Origin: an uncultured Porphyromonadaceae bacterium
Lineage (GTDB): Bacteria > Bacteroidota > Bacteroidia > Bacteroidales > Muribaculaceae
Assembly (NCBI GenBank): GCA_947175695.1
Contig: CAMWNT010000006.1
Coordinates: 1-42,130, forward strand
DNA: 42,130 nt
Direction: 5' to 3'
The notes below the pieces were generated by a model that ran no database searches, was not told the DNA's origin, and saw nothing but the letters and a program-made list of their open reading frames with translations. Positions within the stretch are counted from its first letter, which is position 1; every line of letters starts with the position of its first letter. Shown in pieces: positions 33,377 through 41,536 of this stretch. A program made the translations under genes and the position numbers.

Positions 33377-33550
33377 GATAAAAACAGATAGTAATCACCG
33401 GCTTTATTTTAACTCTCATTCAGGCACAACATCCTTTCGATCGGGTTAAAAATCCACCGTTTCAGAGAACGATATTGCTCTGCAAGGCGAAATTACAAAT
33501 AAAAATCCGCCCGAGCAAATACACAGCCTCCCAATCACCCCCCGACGCTT

Positions 33551-33752
33551 TAGAGAGTGTTTGAACTTAACACGATTAAAGAACTTAGTCGATCGAAAGA
33601 GAATCTTTTCATTCGCTCAAAGGTCTTTTTCGGTGCTTTTCGTCCGAATTCATCGGTCACTATTTGCAATTGCTCCCTCGAATCCGAACGAAAATCCCTC
33701 GAAAAATCCTCTTTGAGCGAATGAAAGTTAACTCCAAACACTCTCTTAGAGA
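33551..33752. repeat. Head-to-head pair of dispersed repeat units
   Basis: A roughly 200-bp imperfect inverted repeat. The left arm has TAGAGAGTGTTTGAACTTAA (33551-33570) and CATTCGCTCAAAG (33610-33622), with about 35 extra bases between. The right arm, read on the minus strand, has TCTAAGAGAGTGTTTGGA, then GTTAAC and CATTCGCTCAAAG (33723-33711), then TTTTTCGAGGGATTTTCG. A unit like the right arm is at 15163-15221 and a 20-bp end piece at 31583-31602. The arrangement resembles REPIN/MITE-type elements. The 69-codon minus-strand frame inside it reads through both arms and is not considered a gene. Confidence 0.8.
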
Positions 33753-33801
33753 ATGTCATTGCTCATTTATTCAGGAGGCAAATTTGTATATTTCCGCAAC
33801 T

Positions 33802-33882
33802 ATGACTAATTTTGTAAAAAATATCAACGGAACTTCCCGAACGCCACGTAACCTGCTTCCTTACGGTTTAAACGGATATTGA
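33802..33882 (+). CDS. Possible 26-residue peptide containing VKNINGTS
   Basis: The frame ATG-ACT-AAT-TTT... encodes MTNFVKNINGTSRTPRNL and eight more residues. The phrase KNINGTS recalls, from memory, the start of a family of tiny bacterial proteins that usually continue with cysteine-rich CGSWxxHW; here the continuation is different. It may therefore be a diverged member, a fragment, or chance. A TATATTTC element (33787-33794) lies 7 nt upstream. It sits in an otherwise gene-free, repeat-rich gap. Confidence 0.3.
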   Translation: MTNFVKNINGTSRTPRNLLPYGLNGY

Positions 33883-33895
33883 GGTTTAGCTGCTG

Positions 33896-33942
33896 TTAAG
33901 AGAATGTTTGCTTCAACTTGATTGATGTAGCCGCTCTCTAAA
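33896..33942. repeat. Short degenerate copies of the repeat end
   Basis: TTAAGAGAATGTTTG (33896-33910) and, inverted, CTCTCTAAA (33934-33942) resemble the TTAGAGAGTGTTTG end motif. The remaining 33943-34204 shows no gene and only the leader of the response regulator. Confidence 0.4.
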
Positions 33943-34204
33943 GTATTGACTCAGTATAAATATAAGCCATAGTGAGGAATAATTCAAACTTAATGAAGCC
34001 GATATCTATCCATAGAAGAAACTATCCGCCTCAATCAAAGGCGGACTTGAGCATTCCGACACGCCCATTTCCAGATCACTTGCCTACGATCCCATGGAAA
34101 AATGAGGCGTCATCTTCTCTGATCTTGTAACGTTGATTTTACAACCGCCCCCGGCGGCTCACAGCTTTCGGGTCTTTCCCTTTATCTCACAACACACAGC
34201 CAAT

Positions 34205-34828
34205 ATGCACAACAAGAAAACCATCCTCGTAGTCGACGACCATCCCATCGTGCTTGAAGGAATACAAAGTATTCTTTCTCCCTTAGACTACACTGTCCTC
34301 AAAGCATCTAACGCAGCCACAGCGATCGAAATCGCCCGCGAACGAAAGGATATCTGCGTTTATGTCATCGACTATTCCCTGCGCGACAGCGTCGACGGCC
34401 TGCGACTTGTGGCCGAACTTCGCGACATGGGCCTCTATCACCCCACGATCATCTATACGATGCATGAAGAGCTCTGGAACATCTCGGCCATTCTGCAGGC
34501 CAATGTGGAGGGTATTGTGCTCAAAGGGGAGGATATCACCGAACTGACACGCGCCATCGAAGTTGTAGCCAGCGGCGGCCGATATCAGAGTCCGGCTGTC
34601 GACGAGCGACGCGAAGCCGCGACCCAGACCGCGCGCCTCCTCTCGGCAAAGGATGTGGATGTGCTCCGCCTTCTCGCCGCCGGCCTGACCAACCGCGACA
34701 TTGCCGCAGAAATGAAACTCAGCGAAAAATCGATCGAATACCACCGCAGCAATATCCTGCGCAAACTTAACGCCAAGACGATGCTGGAGGCCACCAAGAA
34801 GGCGATTCAGCTCGGCATCATCGACTGA
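34205..34828 (+). CDS. NarL/FixJ-type response regulator, orphan
   Basis: A 207-residue two-component regulator. The receiver domain (1-120) has the acidic pair Asp11-Asp12 (LVVDDHP), the phospho-acceptor Asp56 (YVIDYSLRD), Thr in IIYTMHEE near 85 and Lys in VLKGEDI near 105. The LuxR-type helix-turn-helix (about 142-198) reads SAKDVDVLRLLAAGLTNRDI. The start at 34205 is chosen by homology; the longer frame to 34133 adds 24 residues before the receiver fold. No histidine kinase gene is in the window, so its partner is distant. It ends 26 nt from the convergent DUF4294 gene. Confidence 0.92.
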   Translation: MHNKKTILVVDDHPIVLEGIQSILSPLDYTVLKASNAATAIEIARERKDICVYVIDYSLRDSVDGLRLVAELRDMGLYHPTIIYTMHEELWNISAILQANVEGIVLKGEDITELTRAIEVVASGGRYQSPAVDERREAATQTARLLSAKDVDVLRLLAAGLTNRDIAAEMKLSEKSIEYHRSNILRKLNAKTMLEATKKAIQLGIID

Positions 34829-34854
34829 CGCGGCATTCTCAGGCCGCCATTCTG

Positions 34855-35607
34855 TCAAAGCGCTCCCTGCTCGATGAGAGTGGCGATCCGGTCGATCACG
34901 GCGTCCTCCTTGTCTTTCTCCGGATTGAACCCGGCTTTCATGTTCATTCCGAAGAATCGGCCGAACGTCTGCCAGAATCCCGCGCGGAAATTCCCCAAAA
35001 ACGCTTTTACGATATGATATGAGCTTTGATCAGTCTCGCGGTTGATCAGTTTCAAGAGTATTTTCCCTTGATTCTTGGTCATGGATTTGACTGTAGGCTT
35101 GTAGGTTTCGAATATATCCTTCTCGAGGCGCTTCAGATGCGCCTCGCGTTGTTTACGGTCGGGGATGGTCTGGATATATTCGTAGGTCTCGCAAAGGGTG
35201 GAGTAGCATAACTTTGCGAGCGGGAGCGTCTTGCGCACATCGCGCACTGTGCGCCAATAGAATTCCTCCTCTTTTTTGTTTTTGAATTTCATGGGGGGAT
35301 AGACGGTTATCTCGCGGATGAAATAGAGGCGGCATGTGTCGCCATAGGAGTCGACTATATATTGGAATCCGTCGTAGGCCTTTATCTTGAGCTTGGGCTC
35401 GGCGGCGGCCTCACGAAACGCGTCGGCCGACGGAGGGGGCGCCGATGCCGCCCGGGCCGTCGGAGCCTGAAATATAGCGATGAGCCACGCCGTCGCGACT
35501 GCCAAAGCGACAGCCGACCCGAATGCGCGTCGGGCGACACATCGGCCGCTTGCTCCGTGGCGCCACGGGGCAAACACATTCACTATTTTCCGGAGGCTGG
35601 CAAGCAT
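34855..35607 (-). CDS. DUF4294 exported protein
   Basis: A 250-residue Bacteroidetes-specific protein of unknown function. An arginine-rich N-terminus precedes a hydrophobic signal segment (residues 29-50, ALAVATAWLIAIFQA). The conserved DUF4294 core runs from about 85 to 235, with YFIREITVYPPMKFKN, RTVRDVRKTLPLAKLCYST and KSMTKNQGKILLKLINRETD. The end is Phe/Gly-rich (FWQTFGRFFGMNMKAGFNP). It is the last gene of the PCMD-dapB-lepB-wbqC operon, 53 nt after wbqC. The unusually long positively charged n-region means the true start could lie further inside. Confidence 0.85.
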   Translation of the reverse strand: MLASLRKIVNVFAPWRHGASGRCVARRAFGSAVALAVATAWLIAIFQAPTARAASAPPPSADAFREAAAEPKLKIKAYDGFQYIVDSYGDTCRLYFIREITVYPPMKFKNKKEEEFYWRTVRDVRKTLPLAKLCYSTLCETYEYIQTIPDRKQREAHLKRLEKDIFETYKPTVKSMTKNQGKILLKLINRETDQSSYHIVKAFLGNFRAGFWQTFGRFFGMNMKAGFNPEKDKEDAVIDRIATLIEQGAL

Positions 35608-35660
35608 CTTGATTGACGATTGGGTTGCGGCCGATTGAGTATCGGCTTTATTTTAAACGG

Positions 35661-36260
35661 CTAAATGAGCGTCAACACACTCTCTTTTCCTTTCCTGAAT
35701 ATAACGTCGAGAAAGGCTCTTTCAGCATATAGGTGCATTTTCCGGTCGGCGCTCCATATCCGGCGGCGGAAGTCATCGGCCGGAAGTGAGGCGATCTGAG
35801 GGAGAATCTCCTCGATGCCGATGAATCGGGCGCATTCTTCGTGGATGAGCCATGCGAGATGCAGAAATGGAGAGCCGTCGGGAGCGGAAGCCATGGCTTC
35901 GCAAAGCTGCGGATAGAGATGCTGAAAATAGGGGGCGGAGCCGTAGGCGGCTTCCAGGGCGCGGAGATGACGCTCGCGCCAGCGGTCGTGGCCCGAGAGG
36001 GTCCAACGCTCCGGACGGCCGCGCTTGACGACTCCGGCGCCCCCCTCGATCGCCGCCGAGAGGAGCAGATCCGACTGACCGTGGGCCCCGGCCACTATAG
36101 CGCGGCAGAGATCGCGCGGACGCATTCCGCGCGCCACACACACCCAGGCATCAGCAACGGAGTCTCCCCCGAGGCGCAGCGCCATCCATTGGCGCCACGC
36201 TCCGAGGGAGGCCATATAGGGTATCGCCGTCAATACGGCGCTTTGGGTCGGCAATGTCAT
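35661..36260 (-). CDS. WbqC-like family protein
   Basis: A 199-residue protein. The start at 36260 is chosen because it falls 19 nt after the lepB stop and begins at the conserved region; the longer frame to 36386 overlaps lepB. The N-terminal AVLTAIPYMASLGAWRQWM resembles the WbqC motif (A-Y-x-P-x-x-Y), with the later SGHDRWRERHLRALEAAYGSAPYF block (by position 115-138) matching WbqC 'W...HL..L..AY..APYF'. WbqC-like proteins are linked to glycan synthesis but their reaction is uncertain. The order lepB-wbqC is common in Bacteroidetes. The protein is shorter and more divergent than usual at its N-terminus. Confidence 0.8.
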   Translation of the reverse strand: MTLPTQSAVLTAIPYMASLGAWRQWMALRLGGDSVADAWVCVARGMRPRDLCRAIVAGAHGQSDLLLSAAIEGGAGVVKRGRPERWTLSGHDRWRERHLRALEAAYGSAPYFQHLYPQLCEAMASAPDGSPFLHLAWLIHEECARFIGIEEILPQIASLPADDFRRRIWSADRKMHLYAERAFLDVIFRKGKESVLTLI

Positions 36261-36279
36261 GAAGGATCGGGAATTGGGT

Positions 36280-37878
36280 TCACTTCCAGTTTTTCTCCGC
36301 AGCCTTTGCCTTATCGGGGTTGGGGTTGATAAGCGTACGGTCAAATCTGTATTTGGCCGGATCGAAGAGGGAGCGTTCCTCATCAAACGAAGTCAACACC
36401 ACCATCGGCGAACCGACGATATGATCTTCGGGCACAAATCCCCAATAGCGCGAATCGAGCGAGCGGTCGCGGTTGTCGCCCTCCATCCAGTAATAGTCGT
36501 AGTGGAAGGTATAGTAGGGATTGTCTTCGCCGTTGATGAAGATGCGGCCGTCGCGCACCTCGACCTTATTCCCCTCATACACTTCGACACATCGGCGGTA
36601 GAGGGGAAGGTTGTTGAGGGTCAGTTCGAGAGTGACGCCGCGCTTGGGGATCCAGAAGGCCGAGATATTGTCGCGGGTCCAGCCATAGGAGTCGGCATAG
36701 GGGTAGACGCCCCCCATGTCGAAGAGCCCCGTGAGGGATTCGCGCACGATCGGACCGGCCACCTGCGGCCATTTCTTCACCTCCTCGAGGGCTGTCGCCG
36801 TCAGCGGCACGTCATAGAACGGATAGGGCACATAATCAACCTGATACGGAAGCTCGCCGCAGTCTTCGCGACGCACACCGATCGACTCCCACTGAGCGGC
36901 CGGAATCGGGTCGTTGACCGGTATGACGTAGTTATACTGCACATTGTCGGCATCGGCGATCGCGCGGCCGTTGATCAATATAGTGTCATTGCGGATCTCA
37001 AGCCATTCGCCGGGGAGTCCGACACATCGCTTGACATAGTTTTCGCGGCGGTCGACCGGGCGGGAAATCACTTCGCCGAATTCCTGCGGATTGTTGAGGA
37101 TATAGGCGCGGGGATCTTCGATCCCTTTGCGGCGCAGGCGGTCGAGAATCATATAGTAGTCTTCGGCGGGACGGGCCGTCAGCACGGTGTCGCCCTGCGG
37201 ATAGTTGAACACGACGATATCACCGCGCTCTACGGATCTCAGGCCAGGCAGGCGATGATAGGCGAGTTGCGGATTCTCGATATATGATTTTCCGCCGAAG
37301 ATCGGCATAGTGTGCTGGGCGAGAGGGAAATGGAGGGGCGTCTGGGGCACACGCGGGCCGTAGATCACCTTGCTCACCCAGAGATAATCACCGACGAGGA
37401 GCGACTTTTCGAGCGACGACGACGGGATCTTGTAGTTCTGGCCGACGAACGCGAAGATGATGTAGACAAGCACGAGGGCATAGACGATCGCATCGACCCA
37501 CGCCATGATGGAGCGGGTCACGCCTTTGGTCTTCTTCCACCAGTTCCAGGGGATGTAGCACGTGATATAGATGTCGAGCAGGAGGAGCCACAGCAGCGCC
37601 ATCCAGGGATTGCCGAGCCACACGACGAAGCCGCAGAAAAGTAGCGACACGACGGCGAACCGGATCCAGCGCGTAGTCTTGACGCGGCGCAGACGACGGC
37701 GCAGGTCTTGCATGAAGGAGAGTTTCTCCTCCTCGACGGCAAGGCTTGCACGCACACCGCCGGCCGGGGTTTTCTCAGGAATCGGAGTATTCGCGGGTTC
37801 GCGGGTGGGTTGGGTATCAGAGGATTTCGGGGAATCCTGCGGGTTATTGGGAGCGGTGGGATCCTTTGTTTCGTCCAT
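36280..37878 (-). CDS. lepB: Signal peptidase I, long Bacteroidetes form
   Basis: It cleaves signal peptides at the outer face of the inner membrane. The 532-residue protein has a Pro/Thr/Asp-rich cytoplasmic N-terminus (1-55) and hydrophobic segments near 72-88, 90-108 and 125-146. The catalytic serine Ser155 is in KIPSSSLEKSLLVGDYL and the general-base Lys283 in ENYVKRCVGLPGE. The family box GDNRDRSLDSRYWGFVPEDH follows near 475. At more than 500 residues it is longer than E. coli LepB, with an insertion between the serine and lysine boxes, usual for this phylum. It lies between dapB and wbqC in one operon. Confidence 0.95.
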   Translation of the reverse strand: MDETKDPTAPNNPQDSPKSSDTQPTREPANTPIPEKTPAGGVRASLAVEEEKLSFMQDLRRRLRRVKTTRWIRFAVVSLLFCGFVVWLGNPWMALLWLLLLDIYITCYIPWNWWKKTKGVTRSIMAWVDAIVYALVLVYIIFAFVGQNYKIPSSSLEKSLLVGDYLWVSKVIYGPRVPQTPLHFPLAQHTMPIFGGKSYIENPQLAYHRLPGLRSVERGDIVVFNYPQGDTVLTARPAEDYYMILDRLRRKGIEDPRAYILNNPQEFGEVISRPVDRRENYVKRCVGLPGEWLEIRNDTILINGRAIADADNVQYNYVIPVNDPIPAAQWESIGVRREDCGELPYQVDYVPYPFYDVPLTATALEEVKKWPQVAGPIVRESLTGLFDMGGVYPYADSYGWTRDNISAFWIPKRGVTLELTLNNLPLYRRCVEVYEGNKVEVRDGRIFINGEDNPYYTFHYDYYWMEGDNRDRSLDSRYWGFVPEDHIVGSPMVVLTSFDEERSLFDPAKYRFDRTLINPNPDKAKAAEKNWK

Positions 37879-37906
37879 AGTGTCGCGGGGTTAAAAAGTC
37901 GCGGGA

Positions 37907-38632
37907 TTAAAAATTGAGCACGTCGCTCATGGTGAAGTAGCCTGTATGGCCGGGGAGCCATTCGGCGGCGAGCACGGCGCCGAGTGCGAATCCGGCACGC
38001 GAATGGGCCGAGTGGGTGATCGATATCTCATCGGCCGGGGAATCCCAGCGGATGGTGTGGATGCCGGGTACTTCCCCCTCGCGGCGTGCGGTGATGGCGA
38101 GCGCGTCAACGCCGGGGGCCGCGTCGGGCGCCGGCTCTTCCCAGCGGGTCAGCGGGGGATATAGGGAGATGAGGTCTTCGGCAAGGGTGATGGCGGTGCC
38201 CGACGGATGATCGAGTTTATGGATATGGTGGACTTCCTCCATCTCGGGATGATACTCCGGGAAGCGCGACATGATGCGGGTCAGATGGCGGTTGAGCTCC
38301 ATGAAGATGTTCATGCCGACTGAGAAATTCGACGACCAGAGGAGTGTGCCGTCGCCTTTGTCGCACATCAGTCGCAATTCGGGAAGCGACTCGGTCCATC
38401 CGGTTGTGCCGCTGACTACGGGCACTCCGGCCGCGAAGCACTTCAGTATATTGTCGACGGCGCTTTTGGGGCATGTGAATTCGATAGCCACATCGGCCGA
38501 GCGGAATTCGGGCGAAGCGAGTTCGTGGATATTGTTTTCGTCGATTATCTTGACTATTTCGTGGCCGCGTTCGCGGGCGATATTTTCGATTATATGGCCC
38601 ATTTTACCGTGGCCTATAAGTGCTATCTTCAT
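37907..38632 (-). CDS. dapB: 4-hydroxy-tetrahydrodipicolinate reductase
   Basis: It reduces the dapA product with NAD(P)H in the diaminopimelate/lysine pathway. The 241-residue enzyme has the nucleotide-binding GHGKMG (7-12), VVSGTTGWTESLPE near 71, and the active-site block EVHHIHKLDHPSGTAITLAE near 137, including the catalytic His and Lys. It ends with the typical GHTGYFTMSDVL. It is slightly short compared with the 270-residue E. coli enzyme, as in other Bacteroidetes. It sits between the PCMD gene and lepB. Confidence 0.96.
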   Translation of the reverse strand: MKIALIGHGKMGHIIENIARERGHEIVKIIDENNIHELASPEFRSADVAIEFTCPKSAVDNILKCFAAGVPVVSGTTGWTESLPELRLMCDKGDGTLLWSSNFSVGMNIFMELNRHLTRIMSRFPEYHPEMEEVHHIHKLDHPSGTAITLAEDLISLYPPLTRWEEPAPDAAPGVDALAITARREGEVPGIHTIRWDSPADEISITHSAHSRAGFALGAVLAAEWLPGHTGYFTMSDVLNF

Positions 38633-38661
38633 ATCTTGAGGTTTTGAGTGTTATTTTACTA

Positions 38662-39621
38662 TCAGAATCCGAAGGCGAAGTTGCTGACGTAGAGCGTAAT
38701 TCCTTCGGTGCCCACATACGGCTCGCCGCATGAGCTGCTTGCCATGACAAGCACATGGGTGGGCTGTGCATCAGCCGGGGCCCATCCCTCCTCCTGCACC
38801 GGCACAAGCTTGCCCTTCGAATTGCGGGCGTAGTAGGCTTTGTCGCCGTTGAGCAGTCCCATGTAGGATTTGTAGAAGGGCTGTTTGGTGATGTCGCCGT
38901 AGTGGATCGTCAGCTGGTGGCCTTTGGTCAATCCTATGGATTTCGAATAGCGTTCGCGGCCTGTGCCGACGCGCTGGGCGTGGAGTCCGCCGTTGGCGTC
39001 TTCCCAGCGTTTCTGGAGGAGCACGTAGACCTCCGCCTGGTCGCGACCCTGAAGCGTCTTTTTCCCACCGATGCCGGTAGATTTGACGCGGGTGTTGACA
39101 TTGGGCATGTCGACTTTATAGTCAAACACGAGTGCTTTCGGTCGCTTCGTATAGGGCATACCCATCGACATTTTGGCGAAGGGGCCTTTGGTGGAGGTGA
39201 TCGGCTCTACGATTTCACCCAGGAATATCGTTCCGGCCACCATCACATCCATATTGATGATGCCGAGCGCCTTGACGTGCTCCATCTTCGCCTGCACCTT
39301 GGCCATCTTCTGGCCGTTGACCGTAGCCGGCTCGACGGCGCACGAACCCTTGACAACGCCCGACACTTTCGCGTAGACATTGGATGTGGCCCAAGGGGAT
39401 CCGCCGAGGTTTTTATATGCTTTGTTGCCTGTCGTGCTGCCGGCAGGGGCGATTTCGTAGAGCGTTTTGGTGGCGCCGCCGATGATTGCGGATTCCGACA
39501 CTGTGCGCTTATACCACGACTGCATGTTGCCGAACTTTATCGGCTCCAGCCTCAGCGCCGACGCCGAAACTGCGACGATCAGCAGCAATGCCGCCGAGAG
39601 GAAACGACCTGTTATATTCAT
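38662..39621 (-). CDS. PCMD-domain exported protein
   Basis: A 319-residue secreted protein with a signal peptide (1-22) and a single PCMD (putative carbohydrate metabolism) domain. It starts with EPIKFGNMQSWYKRTV, continues with VMVAGTIFLGEI near 126 and the SMGMPYTKRPKALVFDYKV block near 152, and ends in a beta-strand-rich region (ITLYVSNFAFGF). PCMD proteins are usually found in polysaccharide-utilisation settings as glycan-binding or processing proteins, but the activity is unproven. Here it is the first gene of an operon with dapB and lepB, and it has its own good promoter 29 nt upstream. Confidence 0.85.
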   Translation of the reverse strand: MNITGRFLSAALLLIVAVSASALRLEPIKFGNMQSWYKRTVSESAIIGGATKTLYEIAPAGSTTGNKAYKNLGGSPWATSNVYAKVSGVVKGSCAVEPATVNGQKMAKVQAKMEHVKALGIINMDVMVAGTIFLGEIVEPITSTKGPFAKMSMGMPYTKRPKALVFDYKVDMPNVNTRVKSTGIGGKKTLQGRDQAEVYVLLQKRWEDANGGLHAQRVGTGRERYSKSIGLTKGHQLTIHYGDITKQPFYKSYMGLLNGDKAYYARNSKGKLVPVQEEGWAPADAQPTHVLVMASSSCGEPYVGTEGITLYVSNFAFGF

Positions 39622-39649
39622 TCAGTTAATTGTATTTCGGTTCAAACTA

Positions 39650-39681
39650 CAAAATTATAAAAAAATTTCGCGGTAGGCAAA
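39650..39681 (-). promoter_or_regulatory. Promoter of the PCMD-dapB-lepB-wbqC-DUF4294 operon
   Basis: TTTG (39681-39678), 20 bp, TAATTTTG (39657-39650) on the minus strand. The predicted start near 39643 gives a leader of about 22 nt. Confidence 0.6.
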
Positions 39682-39749
39682 TAGCAATCGACTCAATCGC
39701 CGGGCAATCGGACTCAATCCCGTGCAAAGGGAGCCGACCGATCTTTTCT

Positions 39750-39799
39750 AATAAAACAGACGCCGGAGTCGCGGGTGCGGCTTCGGCGTCTGTTTTATT
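39750..39799. terminator. Terminator of the DUF2135-like lipoprotein gene
   Basis: AATAAAACAGACGCCG and its exact complement give a 16-bp stem, continued by an imperfect inner stem to a GGGT loop. T-rich tracts occur on both strands. It lies 14 nt after the lipoprotein stop. Confidence 0.92.
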
Positions 39800-39812
39800 T
39801 GTCGTAAAGCGA

Positions 39813-40805
39813 TTAGTCTTCGAGAAGATCAAGCTTGTTGAGGTCAGACTCTCTGAGGGGCGCGGGGATAAATTTCCACGATGATTTGATGTCGGGAATC
39901 ATATAGCTTCTTGTGCCTGCCTTTGTGATACGGAAGCTCATGACAAATGTGTGGTCGCCGCTTCGGGCTCCGATCGGGTAGACACCCGATGCGGGATTGC
40001 TTCCCTCGACAGGAGTGATGAGTTCGCCCTGATAGCGGGTGACGATCGACCAGCTTGTAGCGATCGACGAATTGCAGTTGCTGTACATATCGACCACAAC
40101 CGTATACACGCCATCCTCCACGAGTTCTTCAGGAATGTAGATGTTTTCCTTGTTGATATTGTCGATGTTGCATCCGGCGTTGGAGTCTACGTCAAGGCCG
40201 TAGGAGATTTCCTCGCCGTTGTCGTTGACGTATGTGCCGCCGCGATTGCCGAAGTAGATGTGTTCGTCGCTCGGAGTGTAGAGGTGGAGGTCGATATCCT
40301 TGCTGTTGCTGAAGGAGAGTTTCACTTCAAGCGCACCGACTTTTGTCTCGATATAAGTCAGCTCGGTTTCCACAGGCTTGGTGACTGTGCCATCCTCAAG
40401 TTCGCCGCTGAGCATCATGGTTGAGTTACCGCTGTAGGACTGGCTCATCATGACCGGGATGACGTAGGAGCTATAGGCTTCATCATCGGCGCTTTTCTCA
40501 TCGGGGATGTATTCATAATATCCCTCCACCTCCTTGGCTGCGAGGTAGAACTTCGATACTTTCTGCTCGGTGACAACTGTCACATAGTTCATTGCGCCGT
40601 TCATGACCTGATTGCTCATATCGACGCCCTGGAGCTTCTCCGATGTTGTGGCTTCGGGGAAATTACCTTCGAAATACTCCGCGTTTTCAATAGTGAAATA
40701 CTTCTCTTCGAGTTCGCTGACGGTTTTTACATCGTCGTCTTTACTGCACGACTGCAACTGCATGCCCACAAAGAGGGCTACAAGAATGTAACAGATTTTT
40801 TTCAT
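39813..40805 (-). CDS. Lipoprotein with DUF2135/YfaP-like domain
   Basis: A 330-residue envelope lipoprotein with lipobox QLQSC (Cys20) followed by SKDDD; the Asp/Lys-rich start after Cys is typical of surface-exposed Bacteroidetes lipoproteins. Residues 147-255 resemble the DUF2135/YfaP beta-domain: VKLSFSNSKDIDLHLYTPSD, YFGNRGGTYV, YGLDVDSNAGCNIDNIN and DGVYTVVVDMYSN. The rest is not recognised. Function unknown; the acidic DIDLHL and LDVDSNAG loops may bind calcium. It is monocistronic, between its terminator and a -7 element about 100 nt upstream. Confidence 0.78.
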   Translation of the reverse strand: MKKICYILVALFVGMQLQSCSKDDDVKTVSELEEKYFTIENAEYFEGNFPEATTSEKLQGVDMSNQVMNGAMNYVTVVTEQKVSKFYLAAKEVEGYYEYIPDEKSADDEAYSSYVIPVMMSQSYSGNSTMMLSGELEDGTVTKPVETELTYIETKVGALEVKLSFSNSKDIDLHLYTPSDEHIYFGNRGGTYVNDNGEEISYGLDVDSNAGCNIDNINKENIYIPEELVEDGVYTVVVDMYSNCNSSIATSWSIVTRYQGELITPVEGSNPASGVYPIGARSGDHTFVMSFRITKAGTRSYMIPDIKSSWKFIPAPLRESDLNKLDLLED

Positions 40806-40907
40806 GATGTTGTTATTAATGATGTTATTACTGCAAATTCAATTATAAACGACCTTCACCCTGCGATGCATGTGCGGGGCAATTGTCATTGGCGAAGAAT
40901 GCGAATG

Positions 40908-40915
40908 CAAAGTTA
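40908..40915 (-). promoter_or_regulatory. -7 element of the lipoprotein gene
   Basis: TAACTTTG on the minus strand, about 103 nt before the ATG at 40805. No -33 at 19-20 bp. The 240-bp gap up to 41045 holds nothing else recognisable. Confidence 0.45.
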
Positions 40916-41045
40916 ATCAAATTTTTACAAGTATTAACACCGCTGCCCGAAAAAATCACATATCATCTTGCACACACAGACACAAGTTGCACACCGACAC
41001 AAGACGACCCTACAAAATATGGCTCATCCGAACTGACAATCAAAC

Positions 41046-41528
41046 TTACTGAATCAAATCAGGTTGATTGGATGAAACTTGCTTAAACGAGCAATTCTTA
41101 TGTTTAGATTTGAAACGCCTCTTTGCCTTCTCAAACTCGGTATTGGCCTTATTGGCCGGAAATGATTTCGCAACTATGCGTGCATGCACCTCATCAACCG
41201 ATGAATGATTGAATATCCGATTATCGAGCGTAGCATCCAGTTGAGCCAATGCATGAAGCACATCCTTACCCTTTAATTCCACAAAGATGGATTTCCATTT
41301 CTCATCTTTATTCGCAGTCTCATCCTGGCGTGCAAGTATCAGGAAATCACACTTGTTTCCTTCCTTAATTATCTTACCATCAATTTGATATACAACCGAT
41401 TGACGAGCTTTGCCGAAATTCAGTTTATATGTAGTGTTCGTCTCTTTTATGGAAAGATTCTTTCTGTCGGTCAACGACATGTAGGGAGAGTATTTTCTCG
41501 AAAGTACTGTATGCAAAGACTCTGACAT
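41046..41528 (-). CDS. PD-(D/E)XK nuclease-like protein partnered with an AAA ATPase
   Basis: A 160-residue basic protein not assigned to a named family. Residues 55-100 fit a PD-(D/E)XK nuclease core: Asp61 in GNKCDFLILAR, then 22 residues later Glu84-x-Lys86 in IFVELKGKDVLHALAQLD, with Gln96 in the following helix. The C-terminus is Lys/Arg-rich (EKAKRRFKSKHKNCSFK). The ATG at 41528 is preferred; the frame continues to a TTG at 41546 that would overlap the ATPase gene by 10 nt. It follows the ATPase gene by 8 nt and is AT-richer than its right-hand neighbours. It is probably the effector of a two-gene system (inference). Confidence 0.65.
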   Translation of the reverse strand: MSESLHTVLSRKYSPYMSLTDRKNLSIKETNTTYKLNFGKARQSVVYQIDGKIIKEGNKCDFLILARQDETANKDEKWKSIFVELKGKDVLHALAQLDATLDNRIFNHSSVDEVHARIVAKSFPANKANTEFEKAKRRFKSKHKNCSFKQVSSNQPDLIQ

Positions 41529-41536
41529 ATCACAGA

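Noticed and set aside
33551-33752. Intact insertion sequence
   Set aside because: Only about 200 bp with no transposase frame; at most a non-autonomous element.
33550-33759. 69-codon minus-strand frame in the inverted repeat
   Set aside because: It reads through both arms of the repeat pair; its sequence is explained by the repeat and has no independent support.
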